From Perkinsus olseni (taxonomy: Eukaryota > Perkinsozoa > Perkinsida), in assembly GCA_013115125.1 (NCBI GenBank), contig JABANN010000125.1:1-64000 (forward strand): DNA of 64,000 nucleotides. The letters run 5' to 3'. The position numbers and the translations under genes were made by a program. A model generated the notes under the pieces. The model was given only the letters and a program-made list of their open reading frames with translations, had not been told where the DNA came from and made no database searches. Position 1 is the stretch's first letter. Each line of letters opens with the position of its first letter. This document shows, piece by piece, positions 44,317 through 55,938 of the stretch.

Positions 44317-47300
44317 ATGTCGAGTGACGAGGCTCTTGCGGCGTCGTCGGGAGCGGACGCCAGGAGGCCGACCAACCGGTATGAAGTTGCAGCTTTGAAG
44401 AGGCTAGTTGCAGCTGTGCCGAAGTCGGATCCTCGATGGTAGTGTCTGGGTCACGGCCGTGGGTGGAACAGTCGAGTTACTCTTCTCCGGAGTATTCTCC
44501 CCGATCGTTTGTTTCCCCTCGAGTGAGAAAGCGTCTGGAGCTCTCACCGCTCCCAGCGAGTGGCAGGGTGGATGACCGTCATCAGCCTTGGATTCCCGAC
44601 GTCATCCGTCTGCTGTGTTGTCAGGGGGTTCCGCACTGGTGCCCGGGACAAGGTATTGAGGCAGTCAGGGTAGTACGGGTAACCGAGTCTATCGAGGTCA
44701 TAGTGTTCTGCGGCTCAGAGTTGACTTCATTCGGGCACCCTACTCGAATGCTGAGCTGAATAGCCTGGCAGATGCCGTAGAGGAGGCCAGGGGTACCCTC
44801 GGATGGGATGAGGACACAGTGTGGAAGTAACGTCGCTGAGGACCTGTGCGGAAACGGACAGCCGAGTTGTTAGGTACATACGGGAGAGTGCTGGACATGG
44901 TAGTCAGGGGAAGTTCTGGCCAACCCTATACGCTAAGGCCAGGCTACCTCATAGGAGCTGTGAGAGCATGCAGCAGGCTATAAGGCGCCACCTGGTCCCT
45001 GGTAGTAGGGGTTGCTGAACTGGAGTGGCTTGAGGGGAGTTTGCTCAGATAAGTACTACAGGGAGAACAGGCAGCTGACTAGGGAGGAGAAGGAGATGTT
45101 GGCCGAGATCCAACGCGGAGAGTTGAAGATGTCATTGGCGCAGTTATCGGAGATGATGAACCTGCCTAAGTATATCATAGATGATTACATGGGAATACTG
45201 AGGAGGGGGTAGGGGTGGTATTGGCCGGAACCCGTAAGAGGTATAGATGGTATTAGGTTCAATCAGGGTGTCTTGTCGACGCCGGAGGAAGAGAGGCGTG
45301 GTCTGCCTCCGGCCAAGGAACGGTCTCGATGGCTCTGCGCTGCCCTCGTTAGAGTTTATGGTGTGTCATTCCCGTAAGTTGGCCATACGCTACGAAGCGG
45401 CACTTGGCATGGTCCTTGCAGTAGAGATTGCTGTGCAGGTTCCACCTGGAGCCGGATCCGGAGAAGACACCGGAGCTGGTTAAAATATATAAAAAGTACT
45501 GAGAAAGGGAGGGAATCCTGCATGGGGCATTCGCTCCCACTTCAGTCTCGCCCAGGCCAACTGCCCCGATACTCCTCTCACTGAGCGCGTCTTCAATCCA
45601 CGGCAGTGGACTAACCTGTTCTTACAACCTATGCGTAACGCTGCGAAATATGCCTGGGATAAGCTTCCCGATAAAGATGTAGTATCCCTCTACTCCGGAT
45701 GGGTCGCAAGGCTTTCCCTGCATCTCAGGCTTATTGCCAGCACATAGTACGTCAACTGGCTGATGCTACCGAGGGCAAACTGAAGTCCCCTGACGGCAGC
45801 ATCAACCCCTTCCCGGCGCTCGTATTGGAGCAAGTGCCGTGGAGGGTGGTCACACCGTGGTGGGATGCTGAGGCGGGGAAGGACTTCTTTCGCACGGTTT
45901 TACTGGGGAGGTACTACAAGGGCTGCGTGTGTGGTAGTGCACGTGGGCCTTCCTTGGGTAGGTTGACGACAGGCAAGCCCTCGAGCGATGCTTCTTTTGA
46001 CAAACTCGTGGATGAGCTATGGGAGTCCTGGAGTCTGCCTGAGGAGGAGAGTGCGGCGGAGAAGCTGATGACGGCAGAGTGCGAGCGGCTCGTTAGGGTA
46101 GTGCCGCAGGGGGGCTGGCCCGGTGTTTGGGCGCCATTGCTGCTGTTGTTGTATCAGTCGTTCATCGTCGCAGTGGCGGTATCAGTCGACGACTCACTGA
46201 AGGTGTGTCGCATGCTGGTTCCGAGGAGTTGACATTGTACGCTCGTGTCAGGAGAAGGTGCCGAAGTCCTACCAGCTGGATGAGGTTCCCCAAGTGGACG
46301 GATGGACGAAGACTGCGCAGAAGAAGGTAAAGAAGAAGGGCGACTTCGGGTAGGGACGGGCTGTTAGTGGCCATGAGGTGACGGTGAATTGGAACTTAGA
46401 GAACCCTCCACACCGGGAGCTGGCAAGAAAGAGGTTGCCAAGACTACGCCGACGCCTTCGCCCAGTTCCCCGACCACCTCTGGGTAATATTGTTAGATAT
46501 GCGGTTTACTGGGCTTCACTGCGACGACGCGTTACGTACCGGATTGCGTTGTGCGTACTGCGCCTTGCTCTCAGCTTATCGAGTCCTGTTGGCTCTGAGA
46601 CATCTCCTTCTCCGAAGGGTGAAGATGATGGGAAGCCGCGAACACCGTAGGCGGGGACTGTTGCCAAGTTGCTAGCCTGCTTGATGTGGAGGAGAGCATG
46701 CCCTTCAGAACCCTCCCTGCTGCTTCGGAGTCGACAGAGGGTTATGGGAAGGAGGAGCTGAATGAAGGGCCTGTCGTGGGCCGTACTGCCAAGTGAGGAA
46801 GGGATACTACTGGATAAGCTGTTCGAGCTCGTAACCGCTGTTAGGTCAGCGCATCGTGATGAGTCGCTGAGCAAGCAGGAGAGGTGCCAGTTGCTAGCCC
46901 TCGCTTTGATAGATCAATACGGCATGGACTCCCGGTAAGTACGGGAATCATGGAACCTTCGGCATAGCCGCTCTCCCTGGACCTCTCGAGTCTCCGCGTT
47001 TACCGGCTCACACTGACCGTCCTCTCAGTTTTGCGTAATTCTCTCGCACTCATATTTGCCAGATTCCCGCATGATGATGATGATGTGGAGATGCTCGAAA
47101 CGATCCGCGGCCGTTTCAACCGGTAGGAGCGGGCGTGAGGCTTCCAGTATATTATTGCCCGATGGCTGCGTGAATCTCCTATGACTCAAGTTCCGTACTC
47201 CATCGTTCTCTCAATCTCTGTTGCTTGGAAGACAATTAACTTTGGCAGTTGAAGGAGAAGTAGACTGCTTTAGGGAGCAGTATCTCTTCTGTATTCCTCC

Positions 47301-48387
47301 TGATCCCTCAGCAGTATGGTAGCCGTGGTGGGTCCTGCTATGGCAGCAGCACGGTCCAATACAGTCGCCTTCGTCTTGTGCGGCTCAGGCTGGGTGTGGA
47401 CTTCGGTAGTCAAACAGAATAGCTCCTAGCTGCAGCTCTGGATTTCTGACTAGGCTCTAGTCTACCCCTCGCGAGATGATCGTGATTCAGATACCTTAGT
47501 CGGCGAGGCTGCTCGGATGGTCCAGTGAGTACAAGTGAGGTTGTCTCCCTTCTCAAGCAGATCGTCCGACAGGGAACACGACTGGCATGGGACGCTATGG
47601 AGAACTGGCAGGTAGGCGCGGCTGACAAGCCGCTGCAGTTTATCTATACGAAGCTTCGCCGGACTCGAGCTGGTCCTTACAAATTGACTGTCCTGCTTTA
47701 GGCATTCTGTCGGTACCTCATCCGAGGGGTCCAGTCGGCCGTGAAGGGCGCGCTTCGAGACCGGCGAACGGGCAAGGTGGTGGCGAAACCTGCGAGCGTT
47801 GAAGAGATACCTTGGAAGGATATTGCGCCATGCTGGAACCCAAAGGGAATGAGAGGCGTCTTCACAGGGACCATCATGCCGTTGTAGGAAGGGTTACTTC
47901 CGCCGACAGAGTGACCGTCTGATTGAGAAGCCTTATCTTTGGGCACACTGGACGCCCTGTCATGGACTCTCACTTCAGGCTTGGTGAGGATGTCGATGGT
48001 ATGCCCCTTGATGCCCTTGTGAAGCGTCTGTGGGCAGCCTGGGAGCTTCCTCGGAAGGACAACGGTGACGAAGCGAGGGCGTATACCGACTGTGAGAAAG
48101 CTGTTAAGGTGAGAGGTTCATCATGTCTGATAGGCGCGCTCCGACTATAATCTCCTCTGAGATCATCGGCGCCGTGCATGTTCCATCAGATTACTCTGTC
48201 TCTCAGGACTATCTACTCTCCCTAGCGTCTAAGGCGGACCCCACGGTCAAGGTAGTCTGTCAGGAGCGCATCTCCAGTCAATTACCCTTGGACGGTTGAA
48301 TGTCAGGAGCGGCTGAGAAAGAAGGCGGCGGCACGCACTGCAGAGGAGGACGCTGTCCGGACCAGTCAAGCTTCGAAGAGACGGTAG
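44317..48387 (+). CDS. Unknown nuclear-type protein with tandemly duplicated module
   Basis: Plus-strand, many short introns. N-terminal exons read MSSDEALAASSGADARRP, YEVAALKRLVAAVPKSD, PYSNAELNSLADAVEEAR (a SANT-like feel) and TREEKEMLAEIQRGELKMS. Two homologous modules then follow (see repeat entries at 45270 and 46830). Between them is a basic linker KKVKKKGDFG with Pro/Thr-rich KTTPTPSPSSPTTSG. The C-terminal exons are SEIIGAVHVPSDYSVSQDY and a charged helix ECQERLRKKAAARTAEED, ending SKRR with TAG at 48385-48387. No known domain could be named for the module. It may form one long gene with the AT-hook protein upstream, or be two tandem genes each with one module. Confidence 0.55.
45270..46100 (+). 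repeat. Coding module A of an internal tandem duplication
   Basis: In order: ERSRWLCAALVRVYGVSFP then PDPEKTPELVKIYKN; FLQPMRNAAKYAWDKLPDK; ARLSLHLR; CQHIVRQLADATEGKL; LEQVPWRVVTPWWD; GKPSSDASFDKLVDELWESW then SLPEEESAAEKLMTAECER. Each block has a counterpart, in the same order, in module B at 46830-48115. Confidence 0.65.
46830..48115 (+). repeat. Coding module B of an internal tandem duplication
   Basis: Counterparts of module A in order: QERCQLLALALIDQYGMDSR then DDDVEMLETIRGRFNR; LKQIVRQGTRLAWDAMEN; TKLRRTRAG; CRYLIRGVQSAVKGALRD; VEEIPWKDIAPCWN; GRPVMDSHFRLGEDVDG then PLDALVKRLWAAWELP and EARAYTDCEKAVK. The best-kept core is the AWD...W(K/R)...P-W/C-W and L-W-x2-W-x-L/P pattern. Confidence 0.65.
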
Positions 48388-48531
48388 CAGACACGTTCGG
48401 GTACATGGCGTTTTTCCTTCTGATTTCTCGGCGATCCCTGCGACTTGCATATACATAACCCCTGTCATATTACAAGTGAAATCGCTGAAAAGTGAACCTA
48501 GCTCGCCCTCGCGAAGATAGGGAGAACTGCG

Positions 48532-48841
48532 ATGGGATGGGAGTCAGTGGATGATGAGTGTATTTGGAGACTTCAGGTTCACGGATTTACTGAAGAGAAG
48601 TAAGCATCCCTCTAAACGTCCGAGACTGCTGCATTAGTACTCACAACGTATCAGCTTGTTGTTTTCTAGCTGCTCCCATTATTACATTATAACTCTATTG
48701 TCACACTACCTTACTGTTATTACTTCAACGTGTCACCAGGGTCCGTGAGTCTGCTGAGTTCAGTAGACTCCAATGGCGATGCTGTCTGCGGGGTTCCTCC
48801 GGGGTGTTTACCTTGCTAGCCTCGGTCCTATCCAGATTTGA
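48532..48841 (+). CDS. Possible small gene or 5' exon, unknown
   Basis: Starts MGWESVDDECIWRLQVHGF then TEEK. A long intron (about 140 nt, gtaagc...caccag) joins in phase to VRESAEFSRLQWRCCLRGSS. A second short intron would bring a stop at 48839-48841, giving a product of about 45 residues. Reading through instead gives LLASVLSRFERYSLASQ and overlaps the Nup155-like start. The splice signals are good, but the product is small and unrecognised. Confidence 0.35.
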
Positions 48842-48867
48842 GCGTTACAGCCTTGCGAGCCAGGAGC

Positions 48868-51800
48868 ATGGCCAGCGTTCCCCTGCATCGCCCTCCCGTC
48901 TCCCGCGGTCCTGGCGGTTTTGGAAGTGCCAATGTCGAGTACGATTCACTGCCATGTGAAGTTGATGGCGCCCTGAGTAAGTCGTTATCTCGGATGTCTG
49001 GGTGGGATCATTGGGATCATCCGCAGGAGTAATAGAGGCTGGCGCGGCGATGGACGACACAGCGGGAGACATGCAGTCGCTCCTGCTGGACGGTGGCGGT
49101 GGTTCTATCACTGGAAGTAGCTTTTCGGGGTCCGTGGATGTGAAGAGAGAGTTTCTTCCATCAGCTTCAACCTACACGGTCTTTGGTGATTACTCGAGGC
49201 CGCCAGCCCTCACTGAAGATACCCAGGAGCTGCACCAGTACGTATCCGCTGGGGAGTCCTGGGCTACTCCGGAGTGCGAGGCGGATGGAGAGTGGGAACG
49301 GATGGGCGTTATAAGTATGGCGTAGTTATGGAGAGCTATCAAGCAGGATTTTGGTGGTGCTTAGGCGAGCTCGGACGGCAGTGGAAGTCGAGAGGGTCCA
49401 CGGTTGTTATCTGGGACCCGTTGAAGTGCGGACACGACGTCGTCGAGTACGTTGACGGAAGGGTTGCTCGCCTTATCATCGCTCACCCGGTGGCAGGTTC
49501 AAAGTGTCTGACGACTCTGATGACTCGGTTACTGCTCTTTGTGTGACGGAGTGGAGGGACTCTGCGGCGGCAGCAGCAGGCAACAGCAGTCTGCAGCATG
49601 GCCGTCATGCACGGAGGTGGATCATGGCGGCTTCGACTGGTATGAGTGGGGAAGCTGGGTTGGGGCCACTTAGTTGTGGTGCAGTTACTTCGGTCTACTT
49701 GCTGGTTCTGAGCGTCTCGGACGCGGCCCAGTCTTTGCAGCCTCCTGTGCGGTACGCGAGTGTTTCCTTGCCTGGTGAAGCTGCTGAAGGTGGGCACCTA
49801 AATCGACGTCCCATCGTAACCGGTCCCAATCAGGCGAAGCCAACCGCTTCATCTCTCTTTGTGGTACTCCGACGGGGTCGATCTATGCCGGAGCCTCCGA
49901 CGGTAGCGTCTGGGAAGTCGAGTAAGTGAAGCGTGGTAGTCTATGGAAGGGAGGTGGCCCATCTTCCCTTAGGTATGTGACAGAGTCCGAGTTGTGGCGA
50001 GAGCAGCAGGCGCAGAAAGCTCGGCGGCGTCGACTGCTGTCGGCGTTGGGCGGATCTGGTGGGAGTGGTTTCACTGACCAGAACCGGGCCAAGCTCAAGT
50101 GCCTGCATAGGTAAGCTTGCAGTAGTAGCAGCAGCCGCAGCAGCAGTCCGGTGTCATCGTGTTTGTCACCCTCGTTACCTCAGGCCCTTCTCCTCTCATC
50201 TGCCTGGCATGTTCCGAAGTGTAGCCTCGAAGATAGTCAGCTTATCAGGTGACGCCAAGGCCCTTCTCTCACTGTTACAGCATCACCGGTATAGCGTAGG
50301 CCCAATAGTGCAAGTTGCCTTTGACCCGACCCGCTCGTTGTTGTACGCCCTCGGCTCCTCGTCGACTGATGGTGATAGTGGTAGAGACGTCACCGTCCTT
50401 CGGGTAGACCCCAAGGAGGGCTCCGTTCGACATGTTGCAGACATACTCCATAGTACTAGGCCTTCACGACTCGCTGGCGGCGCCGCACGGCTGCTGTTCT
50501 TGGCTGAGCAGGTTCTATACTGAGTGCCCTTCGTAACATGGGGACAGCGGCGTACGGGGGCTCCCGCGTGGCTCGAGCCCGGGCATTCTTCTCGTCCGCC
50601 CGGAAGAATAATGCTGCGGTAAGCAGCGCTACAGTGACCGGTGAAGGTGTCACATTTGGCTGCCTCGACGGCGTCTCTTCCCTTGCGATTGTGGATCGCA
50701 ATGACTATGATGGTGCTCAGGACGTCGTGGGCATCTTCCCCGTTCCATACGGCAAAGGAGGTGACATCTGCCTCTTGGCAGTCCTCAGGGGTGGTACGCG
50801 AGTGTACATGCGCGTCTGGGGCTACGAGGCTCAGAGCTACTCGGGTCTTCACCAACGCCCGCAGTTAGTCGATCCGGCCAAAAGAGTCCCCTCCAGGATA
50901 GTTGTAGGGCTGGTGCGCCCACCGGATAGGTAAGACCATGTCCAGCCTGCCGTGCAGATCATCCCGTGGTAGCAGGTCCCCGGTGCTCTCCCTTCGGTCC
51001 TGTGCTATGACGGAGTCGGGTTCGGTGACGATGCTTGACGGATGTGGCACCGTCGTTGTTGTCACCCCTGACTACTCGGCCCTGGCTCGAAGGTACGCTA
51101 CCACTTCGCTCTGCTTGGTTGGGCATTGCCCGTCTCTTCAGGTGTGCTGGAGGAGCAGGAGCAATAGGTGCCATGCTGGAGGGCTACACTGTTATCGATG
51201 GCGGAGGGGCGGGCCTCACGCATGTGTACGGCAGCTAGGCTTCCTCGTTGTTGTTGGTCAGGCCTTCTGTTGTCGCTCAGGTTCACGCAGGACGGCATTG
51301 ATAAGGCTGACCCGAGCATGTCTAATGAGCTCTGCAAGCAGGGGCAGCCTGATGACACGCCGGAGGCGGTCATCCTAGCTGGGTAGCTGTCACTGAAGAT
51401 CCTCGCGATAGCTGATCTCCCCGATCTCAGGGCATCTTCCTTCTGTCGGCTACAGATGGTCCGACCAATAGACAGACTATTCCGCATCCTAGCAGCACAG
51501 AACATCCACCTTCTCCGCGACTTCGTCACCCGGTAGGCCCCCCCTTCTGTCGCCCTGGGCCACACAGGCCTTCTAGATACACAGCGGTAGAGACGGCTGC
51601 CCTGATATGGCAGTTGTTAGCTACTCATAACCTCAAGAGCGGAGCTGCCAAGGGGCTCTCCCGACGGGACATGTACAAGTCCATGCGCAAGTCCCTTATG
51701 GATGAGCAATCTTCTTGTTAGGAGCAGTGGTCCGGGTCCTGGTGAAGTTTATGCTGCCCTCACTGGTGGCGGCAGATCAGGCCCGAGCGCCTCGCCGCGG

Positions 51801-53540
51801 GGATCGTTCTTGGGCCTCACTTCCGGGTAGGCCTCCTCACGCCACATACTTCTACTAGCCATCACTAGCAGGGACCTCTCGGGCGTGCAAGGCTCGCTGG
51901 ACGCCTCTGGTATATCCAGCCTTGGCGGTGGGGACTCTCTCTTCGTTGACGGCGAGGATACTGCTGAGGATCGAGGGTCAGTCGTTGCCTCCTTACCGCC
52001 CGTAGTACTGACTACCTTGGTAGGTCTTGGATGGCCCATAAGGCAGCTTGCGTCTCAGCCGCCGAACAGGCTTTGTTTTCTCCCGATATAGCGTCGAAGC
52101 TGGGGTAAGTCTTTGCTGGGTTTCTGTTTTCTATGGCGCTTCTCAGTTTCATTGACCCCTTCAGCAGCTCGGCTGTCGGCGACATCAGCGGCAGTGCAGC
52201 TCTCGGAGGGAACCTCGCTCTCGGGGGCAGGGCACCACAGCGCACTGCCATAGGCTCTCTCTCACAGAGCGTTCGGATGCCCACGGCCGGAACCGCCGTC
52301 ATTGACTCGAGCTTGTCGGCGAGGCTGCGGGGCCTCTGCCTCTATATATCGAGGCTTGTCCGGCCCTTCTGGAAGACGCCACTGATGTCCCTCCAGGAGG
52401 TGCCTGTCTCAGGTGGGGTCTCATCACACATCTAGCCCAGAGTGAATAACAGACGGCTGTGTTGCTGTTAGGGGGGACCAAGCGGAGGCGACAGGACGAC
52501 GAGGGCCATAGTGGTGACACACAGACCGTGCTGCGGCCCGTCCTCAGTCTACGCCAGCGTCAGAGGGCTAAGCACACAGTCACTGGAGTAAGCGCGGCGC
52601 TAACCGAATCCTCCTAGGCAATATCTCTTGCAGATAAGTAGGCTCCTGGAGCAGTATTCAGCCGGCCTCTCGGACACGGGAGAGCTGCCCTGCCTGGGCC
52701 AGCTCATTACTCTGATGCAGGTTGCCAGTCAGGTAGGATAGCTCTCGGTTGTCGGTCAAAGTTGATCATTGATGCCGTCGTAGGGGCTCGAACTCCTGCA
52801 GCTGTTGGGCGAAGGTGGCGGGTCGAGGAGAGCTCAGGCTACTGCCGAGCTGAGGAAGCAGCAGGTAGTGGTCCCAGCGGCTCGTCGGCATCCCATCACT
52901 ACACAGACCGACACGCTAATGTCCATGAGAGACATGTACTTCAACACCACCCTGACGAACCCTGAAGTGTGCCGCCCTCTGGTTGCCAGTCTGATTCAAC
53001 TTGGTAAGGACAGTCTGCTGTCTCCAGTCGACAACACCGCGTTGCCTAGGTCTTCTGTCTGAGGGTACTGCTCGGAGACGATTCCCGGCGCTAGTCCCTC
53101 CAATGAGGAGCGACCTGCGACTTACGGTGCCGGAGACGAGCCAGGTACGGCAGCCCATTCCACACACTAGTCATTACTCCATTGCGTGTCTTTCAAGGCT
53201 CAAGCAGCCCTTCCAGATGGTCGAAGCACCAGACGGGACTCGGGGACGATGAATCTCACACCTGCATCGGATTCTCAGCAGGTGACGAATCTTCCCGCGG
53301 AGTACTCAACCACTCTGTGGGCCTTCAGGGATTCAGTACAAGTTGGGAGAGTATGCCGACCGCGGCCGACCGCTACGTCAAATGGACCGGGGTTAACCCG
53401 CCCGCTACAAGGAATGATGTAGGACTGAAGCTTCCTCAGCTGAGCTGGTGCGGCGGCTCATTGTCGGTCTCGGTCAGGTGCTCGGACGGTCGAAGGGTGC
53501 TGCCAATTCGCTCGACTTGTGGTTGAATAAGTCTCGCTAG
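48868..53540 (+). CDS. Nup155-like nucleoporin (inner ring scaffold)
   Basis: Fragments align in order with Nup155/Nup170. The N-terminal exon starts MASVPLHRPPVSRGPG and is joined by a gtaagt...ccgcag intron to VIEAGAAMDDTAGDMQSLL. The beta-propeller part has STVVIWDPLKCGHDVVEY (family IFMWNYEDGGDLAYFD), VGPIVQVAFDPTRSLLYAL (family PIVQIAVD..R.ILYT) and GDICLLAVLRGGTRVYMRV (family CQLLAVTHAGVRLYF). The middle has LRGLCLYISRLVRPFW (family GICIYFSRIMGNIW). The solenoid has SMRDMYFNTTLTNPEVC and RPLVASLIQLG (family [20 protein letters not shown]). The C-terminus is LVRRLIVGLGQVLGRSKG to KSR, TAG 53538-53540. It is shorter than the roughly 1390 residues of human Nup155, so the C-terminal solenoid is probably reduced. 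It anchors the nuclear pore inner ring to the membrane. Confidence 0.75.
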
Positions 53541-55067
53541 CATTCGAGCCTGAGTTGATTGCTGCTCTGTTGATTCCCTGTGTTAACTCGCAACCACTGA
53601 CGTACGTTATACCGGTTTATTATCTTCCGTAAGATCTTGCGTTCGTGTCAATTGCCTTCACAACAATAGCGACATAAGACTCGCAGCATTGGATGGCACC
53701 GTACTGCGGGCCCTCGCTATGCTGCGACTTGACAGAGGATATGTTTCCGGTCGATGACGGATTTGTCGCAGTCATTCATTAGGTTTTCCTTCTGCTGCCT
53801 GTCCTCTTCGTTGCAGCGGGTCGCTCAGCCGAGCTATGTAGCAGCTACATTGTAGCTTTGACCTGTCCTTTTTTTGTGGTTTCGCTAGTGCTCGGTGTTG
53901 ACAACCGTTCCTCCATAGCTCGAAGCTCGTCGTCTACCCAAACCTATCCCCGTATATCTCGTTGGGATGCCCAGTTGGCAGTTGCCTCGAACAGAGGCTT
54001 GATACTCGCCTCTGTTGTCCCGTGTTCTCTCGGCGTGCTCAGGTTTGGGCCTGCACGAGAGCTTTTTGCTGGCTTCCGTTCAGCGGATAGACGAGTGCTC
54101 CATCGAGGTTAAACCCGTGAGATGCAACGCATGTTGCGCGCACAAAGGGACATCTCGAGTCACAAGTATTCAACGCTAACAGGCTAGTGCAAGAGCAACA
54201 TGCCTGAGCTCTATTCGATAATCGGTCGAGCAGACTGACGGCTCGCCTGACGTGTTCATTCTTGTAACCGAGTTTTTTGCGAGGTAATTTGTGCCTGTGA
54301 TCCGCGACCCTACGAGTTCGGTCTCCGGATGTCCCATTCGCTAGCACCACCGCACAGTGTCGCGCCCGTCGACTCATCATTGCTTCCTGGTGCTGTATCT
54401 ATAAATGCCCCCTCCAACGGCAGTAGATGGTGTGATGGACAATTTGCGGCCTTCGTATGCTCTATGCCCACCGTCTTTCTGGCTGGCTCACCCGACAACG
54501 GTGATGATGTCGGTCAGTCGTTGTGTTTGGCGTGGAAAAGTGGCGCACAAGTTCATGCGTGGAGCTGGCCCGCACAATGTGACGGGATCGATTATGCTGT
54601 AGCGGGAAATATCCCAAACTCGGGAGATTAGACTTTCTCTGCCTCGCATCAGTTACTAATGTCGAGTTGCACTTTACTACCCAACCCCGATTGGCGGGTG
54701 TACCATAGCCTTCGGCATAGTTTGCCTTCGCTGTCGTCGTGAGCACCCGATTCGCTGGCTGTTGTCTCGAAGTCCTGTGGACCTCACCGGCTCCAGTGAG
54801 GTACCGTACCTTGCCCTATCTTGGAACCTGAGGTTTTAACCATTTATAGCGTTTTCGCTCGCGGCACGTGGGTTGATCGATGGCAGAAACGCTCGGTATT
54901 CCGGAGAGTCCTTTGTGTTGAGCCTCTAACCTGTCTAGTTGCTTTGAGTTGTAGCTCACTCGTTCGATAAGTGTCGGTAAGTCGGTTGGTCGACAAAAAC
55001 CATCAACTCGAGCGCTCGGTGGCGCAGGTGATGACTACTGCAATATTTAAGGCAGATTCTTTTGGAT
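53541..55067. other. Boundary region without supported genes
   Basis: Transition from the gene-dense block to the cysteine-rich cluster. Plus frames at 53858-54112 (hydrophobic) and 54329-54631 (some Cys and Trp) are open but have no partner exons, signal peptide or family pattern. Not homologous to the cysteine-rich family. Confidence 0.4.
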
Positions 55068-55274
55068 ATGGCTAGGAAGTATCTCTCAGTGATCGTGATC
55101 TTGTGCTTGTCCCTGTCGTGTGGCGCTGAGCCGCTCCTTGGACATCTGCGTGCTCTAGGCGACCCGAGCTCAACCACCTGTCCGATGCGTCACTGTGGAT
55201 CTTGCGAGCCTCAGTGTGAATGTGTCTTCAAGGATGCTCATTGGAACGAGTGTGTATGCGGGTGCCCTTATTGA
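55068..55274 (+). CDS. Small secreted eight-cysteine protein, family copy 1
   Basis: A single exon of 68 codons. Residues 1-20 (MARKYLSVIVILCLSLSCGA) form a signal peptide with predicted cleavage before Glu. The mature part starts EPLLGHLRALGDPSS and ends in the cysteine domain: C-x4-C-x2-C-EPQ-C-x-C-x9-C-x-C-x-C-P-Y, stop directly after Tyr. The CEPQC core and CPY end are shared with four other copies. There is no dibasic processing site. A GGCAG 15-19 bases before the ATG could be a cis- or trans-splice acceptor and also occurs before copy 2. Function unknown; spacing does not fit knottin, defensin or Kunitz patterns that I know. Confidence 0.82.
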   Translation: MARKYLSVIVILCLSLSCGAEPLLGHLRALGDPSSTTCPMRHCGSCEPQCECVFKDAHWNECVCGCPY

Positions 55275-55734
55275 CCGCTTCAGTTCCGTCGGTCGGTCGT
55301 TCGGCATGGTCGCAAGCAGCGGCTTTTCTGCAGCCGAGCGTTTCTTGAACAGTCATTATCAACTTGTGTAGCTCTCTTTCGAATCGGTGGCCTGCTCTTG
55401 TCGTCCGGTGCCCGACGCTTAACAGTTCGGCAGCCATAGTCGCATGGACTGTTATGTCCTCTCCGTGCTTCTACGACGATCGCGTCTCTCGATTGTAAAA
55501 CGGTGTCCAACTTGGCAAGACCAAGTCTATTGTAGATGCCACCGCGAGAGGCCGTAGTGGTCCTTGTTGTCTACAGGTTTCGGCATCATCATCCTTAGAA
55601 ACATTTAAATTATCCTGATCGCCTGATTATCCTGATGCGCTCACTCGTGCCAGCACTCGTGAACGCCTCGTGTGCACAGTGGATCAAGAGCAGGGCAGGC
55701 GTACTGAAATCATCATGGGCAGGTTCTTTTGAGC

Positions 55735-55938
55735 ATGGCGCTAACCTATCTCACTTTGATCAGCTCCCTCGGGTTGCTCGTGTTGTCTGGCGGCGAGCAG
55801 TTCTTTGGGCGCCTTCGAGGCCTCAGCATTCAAGCTCACTGTGATAGATATTATTGTGATCCAACTTGCGAGCCTCAGTGCGATTGCCTCTTCGTAGAAG
55901 CTCCCCATCAAGACTGCTTATGCCAGTGCCCTTACTAA
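55735..55938 (+). CDS. Small secreted eight-cysteine protein, family copy 2
   Basis: Single exon, 67 codons. Signal peptide MALTYLTLISSLGLLVLSGG with predicted cleavage before Glu, then EQFFGRLRGLSIQAH and the cysteine domain C-x4-C-x3-C-EPQ-C-x-C-x9-C-x-C-x-C-P-Y. It is closest to copy 1, which lies 460 bp upstream on the same strand: both share G-x-L-R-x-L before the first cysteine, the x9 loop, and the 5' context GGCAGRTTCTTTTG before the ATG. This pair forms one subfamily and copies 3-5 another. Confidence 0.82.
   Translation: MALTYLTLISSLGLLVLSGGEQFFGRLRGLSIQAHCDRYYCDPTCEPQCDCLFVEAPHQDCLCQCPY

Noticed and set aside
54329-54631. Frame with several Cys and Trp residues near the cysteine-rich cluster
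   Set aside because: No signal peptide and cysteine spacing unlike the family; no second copy.
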